Assembly (NCBI GenBank): GCA_019057385.1
Contig: JAHQJS010000006.1
Location: 641,038 to 705,037, forward strand
Direction: 5' to 3'
Length of the DNA: 64,000 bases
DNA from: Candidatus Borrarchaeum weybense
GTDB lineage: Archaea; Asgardarchaeota; Sifarchaeia; Borrarchaeales; Borrarchaeaceae
Below the pieces are notes generated by a model. It did no database searches and had not been told where the DNA came from. It saw only the letters and a program-made list of their open reading frames with translations. This document shows, piece by piece, positions 42,795 to 51,670 of the stretch. Position 1 is the stretch's first letter. Each line of letters begins with the position of its first letter. The position numbers and the translations under genes were made by a program.

Positions 42795-43247
42795 ATGACA
42801 GAAGCTGTTATGGTAAAAAAGGAAAAAATCGTAGAAAACTTTGAACCCAAGATCGTAGGTTTCCTTTGTAACTGGTGTTGCTATGGTGGCGCTGATATGG
42901 CTGGTCTTGGTAGAATGCAGTATCCGACTAACATTAGAATCATAAGAGTCATGTGCTCTGGACGCGTTGACCCTGAGTTTATTCTCGAAGCATTTCGAAG
43001 AGGAGCCGATGGTGTGTTCATCGGAGGATGCCACCTAGGAGATTGCCACTACGTCGAGGGCAATTACAGGACTCAAAGACGAGTTATTTTGCTCAAGGAG
43101 TACTTAAGTTCAATGAACATTAATCCAGAGCGTCTTCGTTTGGAGTGGGTTTCTGCTTCTGAGGGTGAGAAATTCACGAGAGTAGTAAAGGATTTCGTTA
43201 AAGTATTGAAGGAGTTAGGGCCCTTTGATGGCTCCGATAAAGAATAA
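42795..43247 (+). CDS. mvhD: F420-non-reducing hydrogenase iron-sulfur subunit MvhD
   Basis: 150 residues from ATG behind [29 protein letters not shown] and GCHLGDCHY are the MvhD/VhuD cysteine pattern for a [2Fe-2S] cluster. It passes electrons between hydrogenase and HdrA. In some archaea this subunit is a selenoprotein; here all positions are Cys. 14 bases after hdrA. Confidence 0.9.
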   Translation: MTEAVMVKKEKIVENFEPKIVGFLCNWCCYGGADMAGLGRMQYPTNIRIIRVMCSGRVDPEFILEAFRRGADGVFIGGCHLGDCHYVEGNYRTQRRVILLKEYLSSMNINPERLRLEWVSASEGEKFTRVVKDFVKVLKELGPFDGSDKE

Positions 43248-43405
43248 AGAAGTCACAAATTATCTGTAATGAACAATAATGATGAATGATGATATTTTGG
43301 CGTTCGTCATTAACAATAATGAAGATTTAAATAAACAAAACATGTTAATGAAAGGAAAAGAATGTGAAAAGGTAACATAATAATGAATGGAAGAGGTTGA
43401 TTTTT
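43248..43405 (+). promoter_or_regulatory. Promoter-like gap before mvhG
   Basis: AT-rich gap of about 150 bases in the cluster. AACAATAATGA occurs twice (43271 and 43312), the second within an inverted TCATTA/TAATGA. Likely internal promoter or operator splitting FrhB-HdrA-MvhD from MvhG onward. Confidence 0.35.
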
Positions 43406-44374
43406 ATGCCATTGAAAGTAGCTTTTTTGCAGCTTGCGAGCTGCTGGGGTTGTCATCAGAGTCTTGTGGACATGCATGAGAAACTCCTAGATGTAGTGCC
43501 CCACTTGGAAATTGTCCATTGGGCGGCTGTGGTCGACTACAAGTACAAAGACCTTGAAGCCCTTCCTGATGGAGAAATTGACATCGGTTTTGTCGAAGGC
43601 TGTAGCAGAACAGAAGAAGACGTGCATCATCTCAAAGTACTGCGGAAGAAATCAAAAGCGGTAATTGCATTCGGAACTTGCTCTTGTTTCGGTGGAGTTT
43701 ATGGCATGGCAAACTCATATTCAATTGAAGCTTGCAAAGAACGAAAATTCCTCACCGCAGATACAGTTGTTGAGGGAACAATCCCTACGCATGATGTACC
43801 TGATTTCGAACCATTCATCATTCCTAACGACGAGATAGTTCCAGTGGATCTTCATATCTGGGGATGTCCGCCCGAGACTGAAGTCATTCTCAAGGTCGTT
43901 GGTGGTGTTCTTGAACATGGACTCGGCACGGTTGTTAGCATCTTACAAGAGCACGGAGAAGAATACCTCTGGTCTGAGGTATTGGGGTTCCCGGTGAAAA
44001 CTCAATGTGATGAATGTGAGCGTACTCGTGAGGAGAAAAAACTTACAGTGATAAAACGAGATTTCGAAGGCATTCCTGACCCAGAAAAATGCCTTCTAGA
44101 ACAAGGTTACATTTGTATGGGTCCTGCCACTCGTGCGGGATGTGGTGTGAGATGTCCGAACGCTGGTGTACCTTGTACTGGATGCTGGGGTCCTGCGCCT
44201 AACGTCAGAGATCAAGGATCTAAGATGATGAGTGCATTAGCTAGTATTTGTAAAGATATTGACCCTGAAGATTTCCGGAAAATGGTGCCTGATACTGTAG
44301 GAACATTTTACAAGTTCTTTTTAGCTAAAGCACTCCTCCCACGTATGGTAAAAGAAAAGAGTATGGAGGTATAA
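43406..44374 (+). CDS. mvhG: F420-non-reducing hydrogenase small subunit MvhG
   Basis: 322 residues from ATG behind AAGAGGTTGA; the in-frame TTG nine bases earlier is inside that site. SCWGCHQSLVD near the start, GTCSCFGGV, WGCPPE and the late CLLEQGYICMGPATRAGCGVRCP region, quoted here only in part, provide ligands for the [4Fe-4S] clusters of a [NiFe] hydrogenase small subunit. It hands electrons from the NiFe site to MvhD. Confidence 0.9.
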   Translation: MPLKVAFLQLASCWGCHQSLVDMHEKLLDVVPHLEIVHWAAVVDYKYKDLEALPDGEIDIGFVEGCSRTEEDVHHLKVLRKKSKAVIAFGTCSCFGGVYGMANSYSIEACKERKFLTADTVVEGTIPTHDVPDFEPFIIPNDEIVPVDLHIWGCPPETEVILKVVGGVLEHGLGTVVSILQEHGEEYLWSEVLGFPVKTQCDECERTREEKKLTVIKRDFEGIPDPEKCLLEQGYICMGPATRAGCGVRCPNAGVPCTGCWGPAPNVRDQGSKMMSALASICKDIDPEDFRKMVPDTVGTFYKFFLAKALLPRMVKEKSMEV

Positions 44375-44379
44375 GAAAT

Positions 44380-45687
44380 ATGCCTACAATTAAGATCGAA
44401 CCCGTAACACGGTTGGAAGGACATTTAAATGTAACAATAGAATTAACAGATGATGGGAAAGTAAAAGATGCGCAAGCACGGGTGACACTTACACGTTTCT
44501 TCGAAAAGTTTTTGGAAGGTCGCTTGATGGAACATGCGCCTCGTATTGTGCCACGTATCTGTGGTATTTGCCCTGAAGCACATCACTTAGCTTCTATAAA
44601 GGCAGTAGAGGACGCATGGGATATTACACCCCCCATTGCTGCCCACAAACTACGAGAACTTCTACTTCAAGCTAAAATGATTTCAAGTCATGCAATCCAC
44701 TTTTATGCTTTGGCAGCGCCTGACTTTATCTTTGGTCCATTTGCAGATCCAGCAGTGCGCAACTTGATTGGCATTATTCAGAATATGCCTGAAGAAGCAA
44801 AGAAGGCTATTGAGCTCATGCGATTCGGACAAGACCTCTGTCATACAATCGGAGGTAGAGCTGTACATCCAGTTACTGCAATCCCAGGAGGACAATCCTA
44901 TCGATTTTCAGAAGAATCACGGGACGAATACTTAAAGAGAGTGGATCGTATCATCGAGTTATGCGAATGGAGTCTTGAACTCGGGAAAAAAGTAACAACT
45001 GATTATCTTGATGTTGCGACAAAGGTTGGGGTGCTCCCAACGCATTATGTTGGTCTGGCAAATAATGGAGTTCATAGTTACTTTGATGGAACAGTGCGCG
45101 TAATGAACCCCGAAGGCAAAATTGTCGAGGATTTCAAACCACAAGACTACAAGGACTACATGGGCGAATATGTGACCGATCACAGTTACACAACACATGT
45201 CTTCTACAAACCCGCTGGCTACCCTGCAGGAATTTGGAGAGCAAACACCTTAGCTAGAATCAATGTTGTTGACAAAATGGAAACACCGATAGCACAAAAA
45301 GAATTGGAACTCTTCAGAGAAACTTTAGGACGTCCAAGTCACCATACATTTGCATATCACTGGGCCCGTCTCATCGAGATGCTTGAATCTGCAGAAAAAA
45401 CTAAGATCCTATTGGAAGATCCAGATATCGTCAGCACAGATATTAAATTAGCCGATATCGAGCCCAAAGAAGGCGAAGGTGTAGGTATTGTTGAAGCACC
45501 TCGCGGAACGCTTACCCACAACTATTGGTCTGATGCGAACGGAGTAATAACGAAAGCTAATCTCATTGTAGCGACGAACCACAATCTCCACGCAATTGAA
45601 GTCGGATTAAAACAACTGGCTAAGAAAGTTTTCGAAGAAGGAATCGTAAACGAACTTAAATTACCAGAGCCTATGGTCAAAACATAA
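44380..45687 (+). CDS. mvhA: [NiFe] hydrogenase large subunit MvhA/VhuA, lacks C-terminal motif
   Basis: 435 residues from ATG. The N-terminal nickel motif RICGICPEAHH lies near residue 58. Family features GGRAVHPVTAIPGG and APRGTLTHNYWSD are present. The protein ends LPEPMVKT and lacks the D-P-C-x-x-C-x-x-H motif that gives the other two nickel ligands. That motif is on the next short frame (45756), as in the Methanococcus vhuA/vhuU split. The stop is a real TAA, so it is not a frameshift. Confidence 0.9.
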   Translation: MPTIKIEPVTRLEGHLNVTIELTDDGKVKDAQARVTLTRFFEKFLEGRLMEHAPRIVPRICGICPEAHHLASIKAVEDAWDITPPIAAHKLRELLLQAKMISSHAIHFYALAAPDFIFGPFADPAVRNLIGIIQNMPEEAKKAIELMRFGQDLCHTIGGRAVHPVTAIPGGQSYRFSEESRDEYLKRVDRIIELCEWSLELGKKVTTDYLDVATKVGVLPTHYVGLANNGVHSYFDGTVRVMNPEGKIVEDFKPQDYKDYMGEYVTDHSYTTHVFYKPAGYPAGIWRANTLARINVVDKMETPIAQKELELFRETLGRPSHHTFAYHWARLIEMLESAEKTKILLEDPDIVSTDIKLADIEPKEGEGVGIVEAPRGTLTHNYWSDANGVITKANLIVATNHNLHAIEVGLKQLAKKVFEEGIVNELKLPEPMVKT

Positions 45688-45755
45688 ACAAAGAGAGGAC
45701 GAAGTACAAGAGAGAAATTAAAATTATTAATGAAAATTTAAAGAGAGGCGATTAT

Positions 45756-45905
45756 ATGGTTGAAATTGATGAGAAACTTCTTAACCTGTTCGAAATGTTA
45801 ATACGCTGTTATGACTGTTGAATAGCTTGTAGTGCTCATCTCATTGTCAAAGATGAGAAGGGTAACGTACTTGCAAAGAAGGATATGGTCATTGCAACAG
45901 GATGA
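45756..45905 (+). CDS. vhuU: VhuU-like selenopeptide, C-terminal nickel-binding fragment of the hydrogenase
   Basis: Short frame from ATG behind AGAGAGG. It reads EKLLNLFEMLIRCYD-C-U-IACSAH with in-frame TGA at codon 22 (45819-45821). R-x-Y-D-x-U-I-x-C-x-x-H aligns with R-A-Y-D-P-C-I-S-C-A-T-H of hydrogenase large subunits, placing Sec at the first nickel-ligand Cys. The usual Pro is Cys21 here. After His28 comes LIVKDEKGNVLAKKD. A second TGA at codon 50 (45903) may be the stop or a second Sec; reading on would end at TAA 45981. SepSecS upstream makes Sec decoding plausible. Confidence 0.8.
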
Positions 45906-45906
45906 T

Positions 45907-45966
45907 CTGATCGACAAAAAAGTATGAAGTCGACAGGAACTGGGCCCATATGCGGGGCTTACATAT
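45907..45966 (+). promoter_or_regulatory. Candidate SECIS element
   Basis: Directly 3' of the second TGA. Hairpin 1: UCGAC (45911-45915) with GUCGA (45929-45933), closing a 13-base loop with six A. Hairpin 2: UGGGCCC (45941-45947) with GGGGCUUA (45955-45961, includes G-U pairs), preceded by GGAAC; the helix GUAUG/CAUAU (45922-45926, 45962-45966) can close around it. The purine-rich GGAAC below a GC helix recalls archaeal SECIS, the A-rich loop eukaryotic ones. The two folds are alternatives. Confidence 0.45.
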
Positions 45967-46037
45967 CCTTTCCTTCTAATTAATTTACACTTTAAGTTCA
46001 TTTATTCACATATTCAAACTACAGGAGGCTGTTCCCC

Positions 46038-46556
46038 CTGTCACCACAAGTATTAGAGACAAAAAAAGCTGACCCAAAAGCATTAGAAAAAATTCGCCAA
46101 GCTGTAGGCGAGGCAGAGCCTGGTTATTGTTACCAGTGCATAAAATGTACTAGCGGATGTCCTATTTCTAGGCAGTTAGACGGTTTCAACCCACATGTTT
46201 TTGTGGCAATGGCAAAAATGGGATTTATCGACGAGCTTATCAATGATAAAACTATCTGGGCTTGCGTATGGTGTATGACTTGTAAGGAAAGATGTCCTCA
46301 AGACGTTTCACCAATGGAGGTTATCAGATCACTCACTCAACTCGCATTTGAACGAGGTATTGAACCTCCTACAATAGGTTTGAAATCCCAATTTGGAAAT
46401 ATCATTACAACTGGTTTTGCAAGAGATTTTACATGGGTTGAAGGAGAACGTGAGGATATAGATGATCTTCCCGAGTTACCGAAACCTCGTCTGGATAAAA
46501 TAAAAGCAATGTTGAAAAAGACTTCCCTAGCAAGGTGGATGGAAAAGGAGGAATAA
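46038..46556 (+). CDS. hdrC: Heterodisulfide reductase subunit C, HdrC (CTG start)
   Basis: 172 residues from CTG, placed 9 bases after AGGAGG (46023-46028). No ATG, GTG or TTG precedes the first cluster; the first GTG (46203) would delete CYQCIKCTSGCP. That motif and CVWCMTCKERCP are the two [4Fe-4S] sites of HdrC. The subunit links HdrA to the catalytic HdrB. Stop TAA lies 2 bases before the hdrB start. Confidence 0.8.
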   Translation: MSPQVLETKKADPKALEKIRQAVGEAEPGYCYQCIKCTSGCPISRQLDGFNPHVFVAMAKMGFIDELINDKTIWACVWCMTCKERCPQDVSPMEVIRSLTQLAFERGIEPPTIGLKSQFGNIITTGFARDFTWVEGEREDIDDLPELPKPRLDKIKAMLKKTSLARWMEKEE

Positions 46557-46558
46557 AC

Positions 46559-47443
46559 ATGGATTTGGCACTTTATTTAGGTTGCACAGTACCTACCTAT
46601 GGCTATGACTATGAACTAGCAATACGCAAAGTTTTACCAAAATTTGATATTAATTTGATTGACCTTCCTGAAGCTGGCTGTTGTGGTCTTCCATTTGGAG
46701 ATCTTGATAGTCTTGCATGGTTGACGATGAGTGCAAGAAATATGGCTCTCGCAGAAGAAAAGAATCTGGATATTCTTGCTCTATGTAATGGATGCTACTT
46801 ATCTCTGGAAGAAGTAAAACATTTCCTAGCAGAAGATCCAGAACTTAAGGAGCAAGTAAATCAGTTACTTGCCGAAGAGGATTTAGAATACAAAGGAACT
46901 AACGGCAACTATTTAGTTCTAGAGATTCTACATGACGTAATTGGTCTTGAAAAGATAAAACAGTCCGTCACAAAACCATTGACTGGTTTTAGAATTGCAG
47001 CCCACTATGGATGCCATGCAATACGACCAAGCAAACTACCAGGACGCCCTGACGATTCAGAAACCCCCATAAAGATGGAACGAATTCTTGAAGCCATAGG
47101 TGCAGATACAATGGATTATCCTGAACGACTTGCGTGTTGCGGAACGAAAGAATATTCATATGATCCGGAAATCACATTAAAACTTGGATATTCAAAACTC
47201 AAAGCCATAAAAGAATATGGATTCGATGGCCTCGCAACAATTTGTCCTCTTTGTCAATACGTCTACGATTATAGCCAAGGATCGATGGCCGCCACATTTA
47301 AGACCCAGATACAAGTTCCCGTACTCTACTTAATCCAATGGATGGGGCTTGCCATGGAAATGGATCCCGAAGAAGATCTTGGATTAGAATTCATGATTCA
47401 CACAAGTCCAGTGGAACCTATTCTTGAAAAACTGCAGATTTAA
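46559..47443 (+). CDS. hdrB: Heterodisulfide reductase subunit B, HdrB
   Basis: 294 residues from ATG behind AAAGGAGGA; an ATG eight codons earlier overlaps hdrC and lacks a site. Two CCG domains: CCGLPFGD near residue 41 and, later, HYGCHAIRPS, LACCGTKEY and CPLCQ. These bind the non-cubane [4Fe-4S] clusters that reduce disulfides. The physiological disulfide in Asgard archaea is not settled. Confidence 0.9.
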   Translation: MDLALYLGCTVPTYGYDYELAIRKVLPKFDINLIDLPEAGCCGLPFGDLDSLAWLTMSARNMALAEEKNLDILALCNGCYLSLEEVKHFLAEDPELKEQVNQLLAEEDLEYKGTNGNYLVLEILHDVIGLEKIKQSVTKPLTGFRIAAHYGCHAIRPSKLPGRPDDSETPIKMERILEAIGADTMDYPERLACCGTKEYSYDPEITLKLGYSKLKAIKEYGFDGLATICPLCQYVYDYSQGSMAATFKTQIQVPVLYLIQWMGLAMEMDPEEDLGLEFMIHTSPVEPILEKLQI

Positions 47444-47461
47444 TTATTGGGAGGACTAAAT

Positions 47462-48019
47462 ATGCCGATTACCATCACGTATGATGAAAAACGCATTTTT
47501 ATAATGTTGGACGATTTGTATTACTGGTCGGGTGCAATGGGTTCACATCCAGGACATATTTGGATGTCAACATATATAATTCCCAAAATTAGAGTTGGTA
47601 TCGATGATTTTGGTGTGTATGAAGCAGGTGAGATTAAGTATATACGCCTTCCCTCTGAAGCTGGCGGCGAAGTTAAGCAAGGAAAAGTCTTTGGAACATT
47701 AGAGGCTGGTAAATATGTTGGACCACTTATTTCACCCATTAGTGGTAAGATCGTTGAAGTAAACCAAAAAATCAAAGAACAGCCTTTACTCTTGAATGAA
47801 GATTGCTATGACGAAGGCTGGCTCATAAAAGTTGAACCATCTAATTTGGACGAAGAAATTAAGAACCCGAACATAATTTATAGCGAAAAGGCGATTGAAG
47901 AATGGATGAAAGGCGAATTTGAAAAATTTAAAGTTGCAGGAACCGTACGTGTTGTTAACCGAACAGAATACGGTGCATGGAAAATAATAGCACGCGAAGA
48001 AAGCAGAAGAAAGGCATAA
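47462..48019 (+). CDS. GcvH-like lipoyl-carrier protein
   Basis: 185 residues from ATG behind GGGAGGA. KYVGPLISPISGKIVEVN has Lys84 at the lipoylation spacing. The N-terminal HPGHIWMSTYIIPKIRVGID is typical of the GcvH fold. A C-terminal ~60-residue extension is unusual. It ends the hdrCB unit, implying that a lipoyl protein works with this Hdr, as GcvH-like carriers do with sulfur-oxidising sHdr systems. That link is inferred from gene order. Confidence 0.75.
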   Translation: MPITITYDEKRIFIMLDDLYYWSGAMGSHPGHIWMSTYIIPKIRVGIDDFGVYEAGEIKYIRLPSEAGGEVKQGKVFGTLEAGKYVGPLISPISGKIVEVNQKIKEQPLLLNEDCYDEGWLIKVEPSNLDEEIKNPNIIYSEKAIEEWMKGEFEKFKVAGTVRVVNRTEYGAWKIIAREESRRKA

Positions 48020-48280
48020 AAGCCACATAAAGCGCCTTCCAACCTCTTGTTTCATAACTATTTTTTTGCTTTTTTGAGTAATTCTTGACTTCTTTTTAAC
48101 ATAATTTATTTGATATTCACTATTTCAGAATGTAATCTAAAAAAATGTAATTTTCTTAACCTCGTTGCTTTCGGTAAGTCGACAAAAATTTCATTTGCGG
48201 AGAGTTTTTCTAGTTCTGCGTAGAGTTTGCCCAGAAAATTTTAAATCTTAAACCTAGACTAAGTATTTAACCACAATAAA

Positions 48281-49159
48281 ATGGGGTACACCTCTGTGTT
48301 GACGTTTGAGATTGAGATGTTTCGCTTGGATAGTGAAGGTGAACTCACCCCAATCAACTTGGATAAAAAAGAATTAAAAAGCAAAGACGTTTTACTGATT
48401 GCAGACGAGTCAACAAAAACCCTTTGGCTTTGGAAAGGCTCTAAAATAGATGTCAGGAAAAAATTCTTAAGTGCACGGGCAGCAGTTCAATTAAATACCC
48501 AAAAGGGACGAAAATTCAAGTCTGCCGCTATTGAAGAGGGAACTGAGCCTGAAGAATTTTTTAACCTCTTTAGTAAGACAAATGTCAGAAAATCTACTTC
48601 TAAAAAAGCTTCTAATTCAAGTATTAGAAAATCGAAGAAATCTAAATCTGAAGCCTCACTAACTTCTACAGATAATAATACCCCTACGATTAAAGAAACG
48701 ATTCCCCCTCAAGAAATACACCCTAAGAATGTACATTTAGTGCAAGAAAATAAAGAATCCTCTAATAACTTAACTCTTAAAATGGAAGAACTCGATGATC
48801 TCTTTGGCAAAATACCTGAAGGTTATGATAGAGGATATGTTATTATTGGAAACGATATCTATGGTTTGGTTGTAAGTAAGAGTACATTTCTTGGCACTGA
48901 AACAATTGACAAGAGTTTTCAAAAATTAACTGATGCCAAAGATGGACATTTCATTATCGAAGGCTACCTTCCACGCGTTGTAATAAAGGATAACAAAGTA
49001 AAAGCTATTGAACTCATTAAAAAACCTGAAACTCGCAGGGAAGGAGACGAAGTTGAAGATGTTAAAGCTTTAAAAGAAGAAGTCCTTGCTGAAAAGGATT
49101 TTATGAAAACTGATGATGAAGAAACTCTTGTTGTGTATGTCAATCCGCTTTTCAGATAA
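48281..49159 (+). CDS. Gelsolin-like domain protein
   Basis: 292 residues from ATG. Residues ~28-95 read VLLIADESTKTLWLWKGSK, then LSARAAVQLNT and EEGTEPEEFFNLF, the gelsolin repeat pattern (strand, W-x-G, helix, E-G-x-E-P-x-E-F). A Ser/Lys-rich linker (~100-170) and a second compact domain (~175-292) follow. Gelsolin-like proteins in Asgard archaea bind their actin homologues. Actin binding here is inferred. One domain only. Confidence 0.7.
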   Translation: MGYTSVLTFEIEMFRLDSEGELTPINLDKKELKSKDVLLIADESTKTLWLWKGSKIDVRKKFLSARAAVQLNTQKGRKFKSAAIEEGTEPEEFFNLFSKTNVRKSTSKKASNSSIRKSKKSKSEASLTSTDNNTPTIKETIPPQEIHPKNVHLVQENKESSNNLTLKMEELDDLFGKIPEGYDRGYVIIGNDIYGLVVSKSTFLGTETIDKSFQKLTDAKDGHFIIEGYLPRVVIKDNKVKAIELIKKPETRREGDEVEDVKALKEEVLAEKDFMKTDDEETLVVYVNPLFR

Positions 49160-49501
49160 TCTTATTTGTTTCATTTTTTAATTCGATTATCGCCCACTTA
49201 CTTTTTATTGTTTGACTCAAGCCAATTTTGTGTTGGAATAATATCAGTTTTAAGCAGTCACTTATGAATTGATCCAGTTGGGGATACTATTTTACAGACT
49301 ATAGTGAATTAACTGAAAATTATATTCGAACTAGGTAATAGTCTTCTAACTAAATCAATTTCATAACACCCGTTTTTTAAAGGAGTTATTGAATATACAA
49401 ATTGAGGCTCTTCGAAAAATTCTTTGTAGTTTTAAGGAATTTGAAAAAATGAATAAACACATAAAATAAAATATAATATGATGCGAACTGAGGGAGAAAG
49501 A
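49160..49501. other. 342-base intergenic stretch
   Basis: AT-rich, no gene recognised. It likely holds the promoter of pyruvate kinase. Confidence 0.4.
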
Positions 49502-50935
49502 ATGGACAAAGAAACTAACCTTACGAGGTCAAAGATAGTAGCGACTATAGGACCGGCTTCTGATTCTGAGGAGACACTTATTGAGATGATTGAAGCGGGG
49601 ATGGATGTTGCAAGACTAAATTTCTCACATGGTACTCATCAAGATCACATTGAACGGTTTGATCTGATAAGAAGTATTTCTGATATCGCCATTATGTTTG
49701 ATATTTCAGGACCTAAGATGAGAACAGGTGAAATGGAAAAAGGTAAGGAGTCAGTATATCTTAGTCTAGGAGATAATTTCACTTTAACAACCCGAGATGT
49801 ATTAGGGAATGAATCAATAACCTCAGTTTCTTACAAAGATCTTTCGTATGATGTTAATATAGGAGATATGATTTTTCTCAATGATGGTATTATTGGGCTT
49901 CGTGTTGTCTCGATCGATGATAAGGATGTTCATTGCCAGATTGAATCTGGTGGAGTGTTAAGCGCAAGAAAAGGCGTTAATATCCCAGATGTTCATCTTA
50001 CAATTGATATTCCTACACCAAAAGACATAGCGGATATGAAAATTGCGGCAAAACTTGTTTCAGATTATTTAGCGGTTTCTTTTGTGAGAACACCAGAAGA
50101 AATGCTAAAAGTCAGAGAAATACTGCAAGACGAGGGAGTAGAGATTCCACTCATTGCAAAGATTGAACATTCAATTGGCCTAAAAAACTTTGACGCAATT
50201 TTGGAAGTAGCTGATGGAATAATGGTAGCTAGGGGTGATCTAGGGGTAGAGATACCACCAGAACGTGTTCCCTTAGTTCAAAAGGATATCATCCACAAAT
50301 GTAATCGCTACGGGAAACCTGTAATTACAGCTACACAAATGCTAGAGTCAATGACGTCAAATCCACGCCCTACAAGAGCAGAAGCGAGTGATGTTGCAAA
50401 TGCAGTATTAGATGGAACTGATGCTGTTATGCTTTCGGGTGAAACAGCAGTAGGTGATTATCCGGTTGAGTCTGTAAAGACTATGGAACGAATAGCAAAA
50501 AATGCAGAAGGCTCAATGCCCTACAGAGATCCTGACTATTACGACCATGGTCACGAAGATGTGGCTGAGGTGATTGGACACGTCATTCATACAATTACCA
50601 AAGAAATGGATGTAGCAGCAATAATAACAGTAACGACTGGAGGTTTTACTGCGCGTATGATTTCCAAATATCGGCCTAAAAAAAGCATAATAGCGATCAC
50701 ACAAGATGAACGCGTTATGAGACAACTCAGACTTCTGTGGGGAGTATATCCATTAAACAAAGAAATTCAAACTGATGATGCGTCAAAGTTAATATATAGT
50801 TCTTTAAAGGCGGTTTACGATGCAGGTTTGCTTTCTAAAGATGATACGGCTGTTATCGCTTGCGGGTCAGTTCTTGTACCCGGAAAGACGAATTTAATTG
50901 GCATCTACGAACTTGGCGCGGTCATGAAATATTAG
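49502..50935 (+). CDS. pyk: Pyruvate kinase
   Basis: 477 residues from ATG behind GAGGGAGA; an ATG eight codons earlier lacks such spacing. SKIVATIGPAS at the start, LNFSHGTH, and MVARGDLGVEIPPE in the barrel are hallmark motifs; SGETAVGDYPVESV follows. It transfers phosphate from phosphoenolpyruvate to ADP at the end of glycolysis. C-terminal domain complete. Confidence 0.95.
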   Translation: MDKETNLTRSKIVATIGPASDSEETLIEMIEAGMDVARLNFSHGTHQDHIERFDLIRSISDIAIMFDISGPKMRTGEMEKGKESVYLSLGDNFTLTTRDVLGNESITSVSYKDLSYDVNIGDMIFLNDGIIGLRVVSIDDKDVHCQIESGGVLSARKGVNIPDVHLTIDIPTPKDIADMKIAAKLVSDYLAVSFVRTPEEMLKVREILQDEGVEIPLIAKIEHSIGLKNFDAILEVADGIMVARGDLGVEIPPERVPLVQKDIIHKCNRYGKPVITATQMLESMTSNPRPTRAEASDVANAVLDGTDAVMLSGETAVGDYPVESVKTMERIAKNAEGSMPYRDPDYYDHGHEDVAEVIGHVIHTITKEMDVAAIITVTTGGFTARMISKYRPKKSIIAITQDERVMRQLRLLWGVYPLNKEIQTDDASKLIYSSLKAVYDAGLLSKDDTAVIACGSVLVPGKTNLIGIYELGAVMKY

Positions 50936-51061
50936 AGAAATCTCCTTTATGAAATTAATTTCTTTTTGTATACATCGATCTACTTTAGTATACTATGTAT
51001 TGAAAGACACATAATTACAATTTAAAAAGAAAATTCGTTTTTCTTAAGTTAGTTAATTAGG

Positions 51062-51619
51062 TTATGTCTGATTTAGTTTCTCCATTGCCTCTATTATATC
51101 TTGAAATCTTTTTTTGGTGTCCTTGTTCACATATATAACTACAACACCCTGATCAGGTTGTCCATAGAGGACAATTGAACCATTTGGGGCAAGCATGGTA
51201 GCAGGAATTGCAAGGAGGTCTTCTTCGCCATCAACATAGAGCCGTATTGGTATTTTCTCTTTTTGAAAAAGACTAGTTAATAAAGGCCAAATTTCTTTTT
51301 TAATAACTCCGGCTGGATTTGCTATAGAGTAATCACATTTGACAACTTGTGATGGAGATAAAGCTCTTCTTTTAGTTTTAAAATCTATTATAATAATATC
51401 TGGTATTACCCCAGCTTCAAGTAAAGTTGATGACACAACATCTCCTACTGTGACTATTTTTTTCGTTAACAACCTTACTTGATTAGCCATTTCAGTTATC
51501 TTTTCTATAAAACTTGAGTTGTCTGAACGAATTAATTGCCCTAAAGGACGTTGAAGAGTCTTACGTAAGTGTAACGGCACTTTTAAATCTGTTGATATGT
51601 AAAAAAGACACACCTCCAA
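51062..51619 (-). CDS. GTP-dependent dephospho-CoA kinase (DUF359)
   Basis: 185 residues. TVGDVVSSTLLEAGVIPDIIIIDFKTKRR is the DUF359 signature, quoted as GDVVSSTLLEAG and DIIIIDFKTKR. The archaeal enzyme phosphorylates dephospho-CoA with GTP in the last step of coenzyme A synthesis. VDGEEDLLAIP near residue 135 is also typical. Length fits. Upstream of it lies the M42 peptidase gene on the same strand. Confidence 0.85.
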   Translation of the reverse strand: MEVCLFYISTDLKVPLHLRKTLQRPLGQLIRSDNSSFIEKITEMANQVRLLTKKIVTVGDVVSSTLLEAGVIPDIIIIDFKTKRRALSPSQVVKCDYSIANPAGVIKKEIWPLLTSLFQKEKIPIRLYVDGEEDLLAIPATMLAPNGSIVLYGQPDQGVVVIYVNKDTKKRFQDIIEAMEKLNQT

Positions 51620-51670
51620 ATAGAAACTGCCAAGTGATGAATTGACTATAAACGGGTTTTATTTATCACA

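Noticed and set aside
40783..43247. HdrA and MvhD as further selenoproteins
   Set aside because: All candidate positions are ordinary sense codons in these genes; no in-frame TGA exists.
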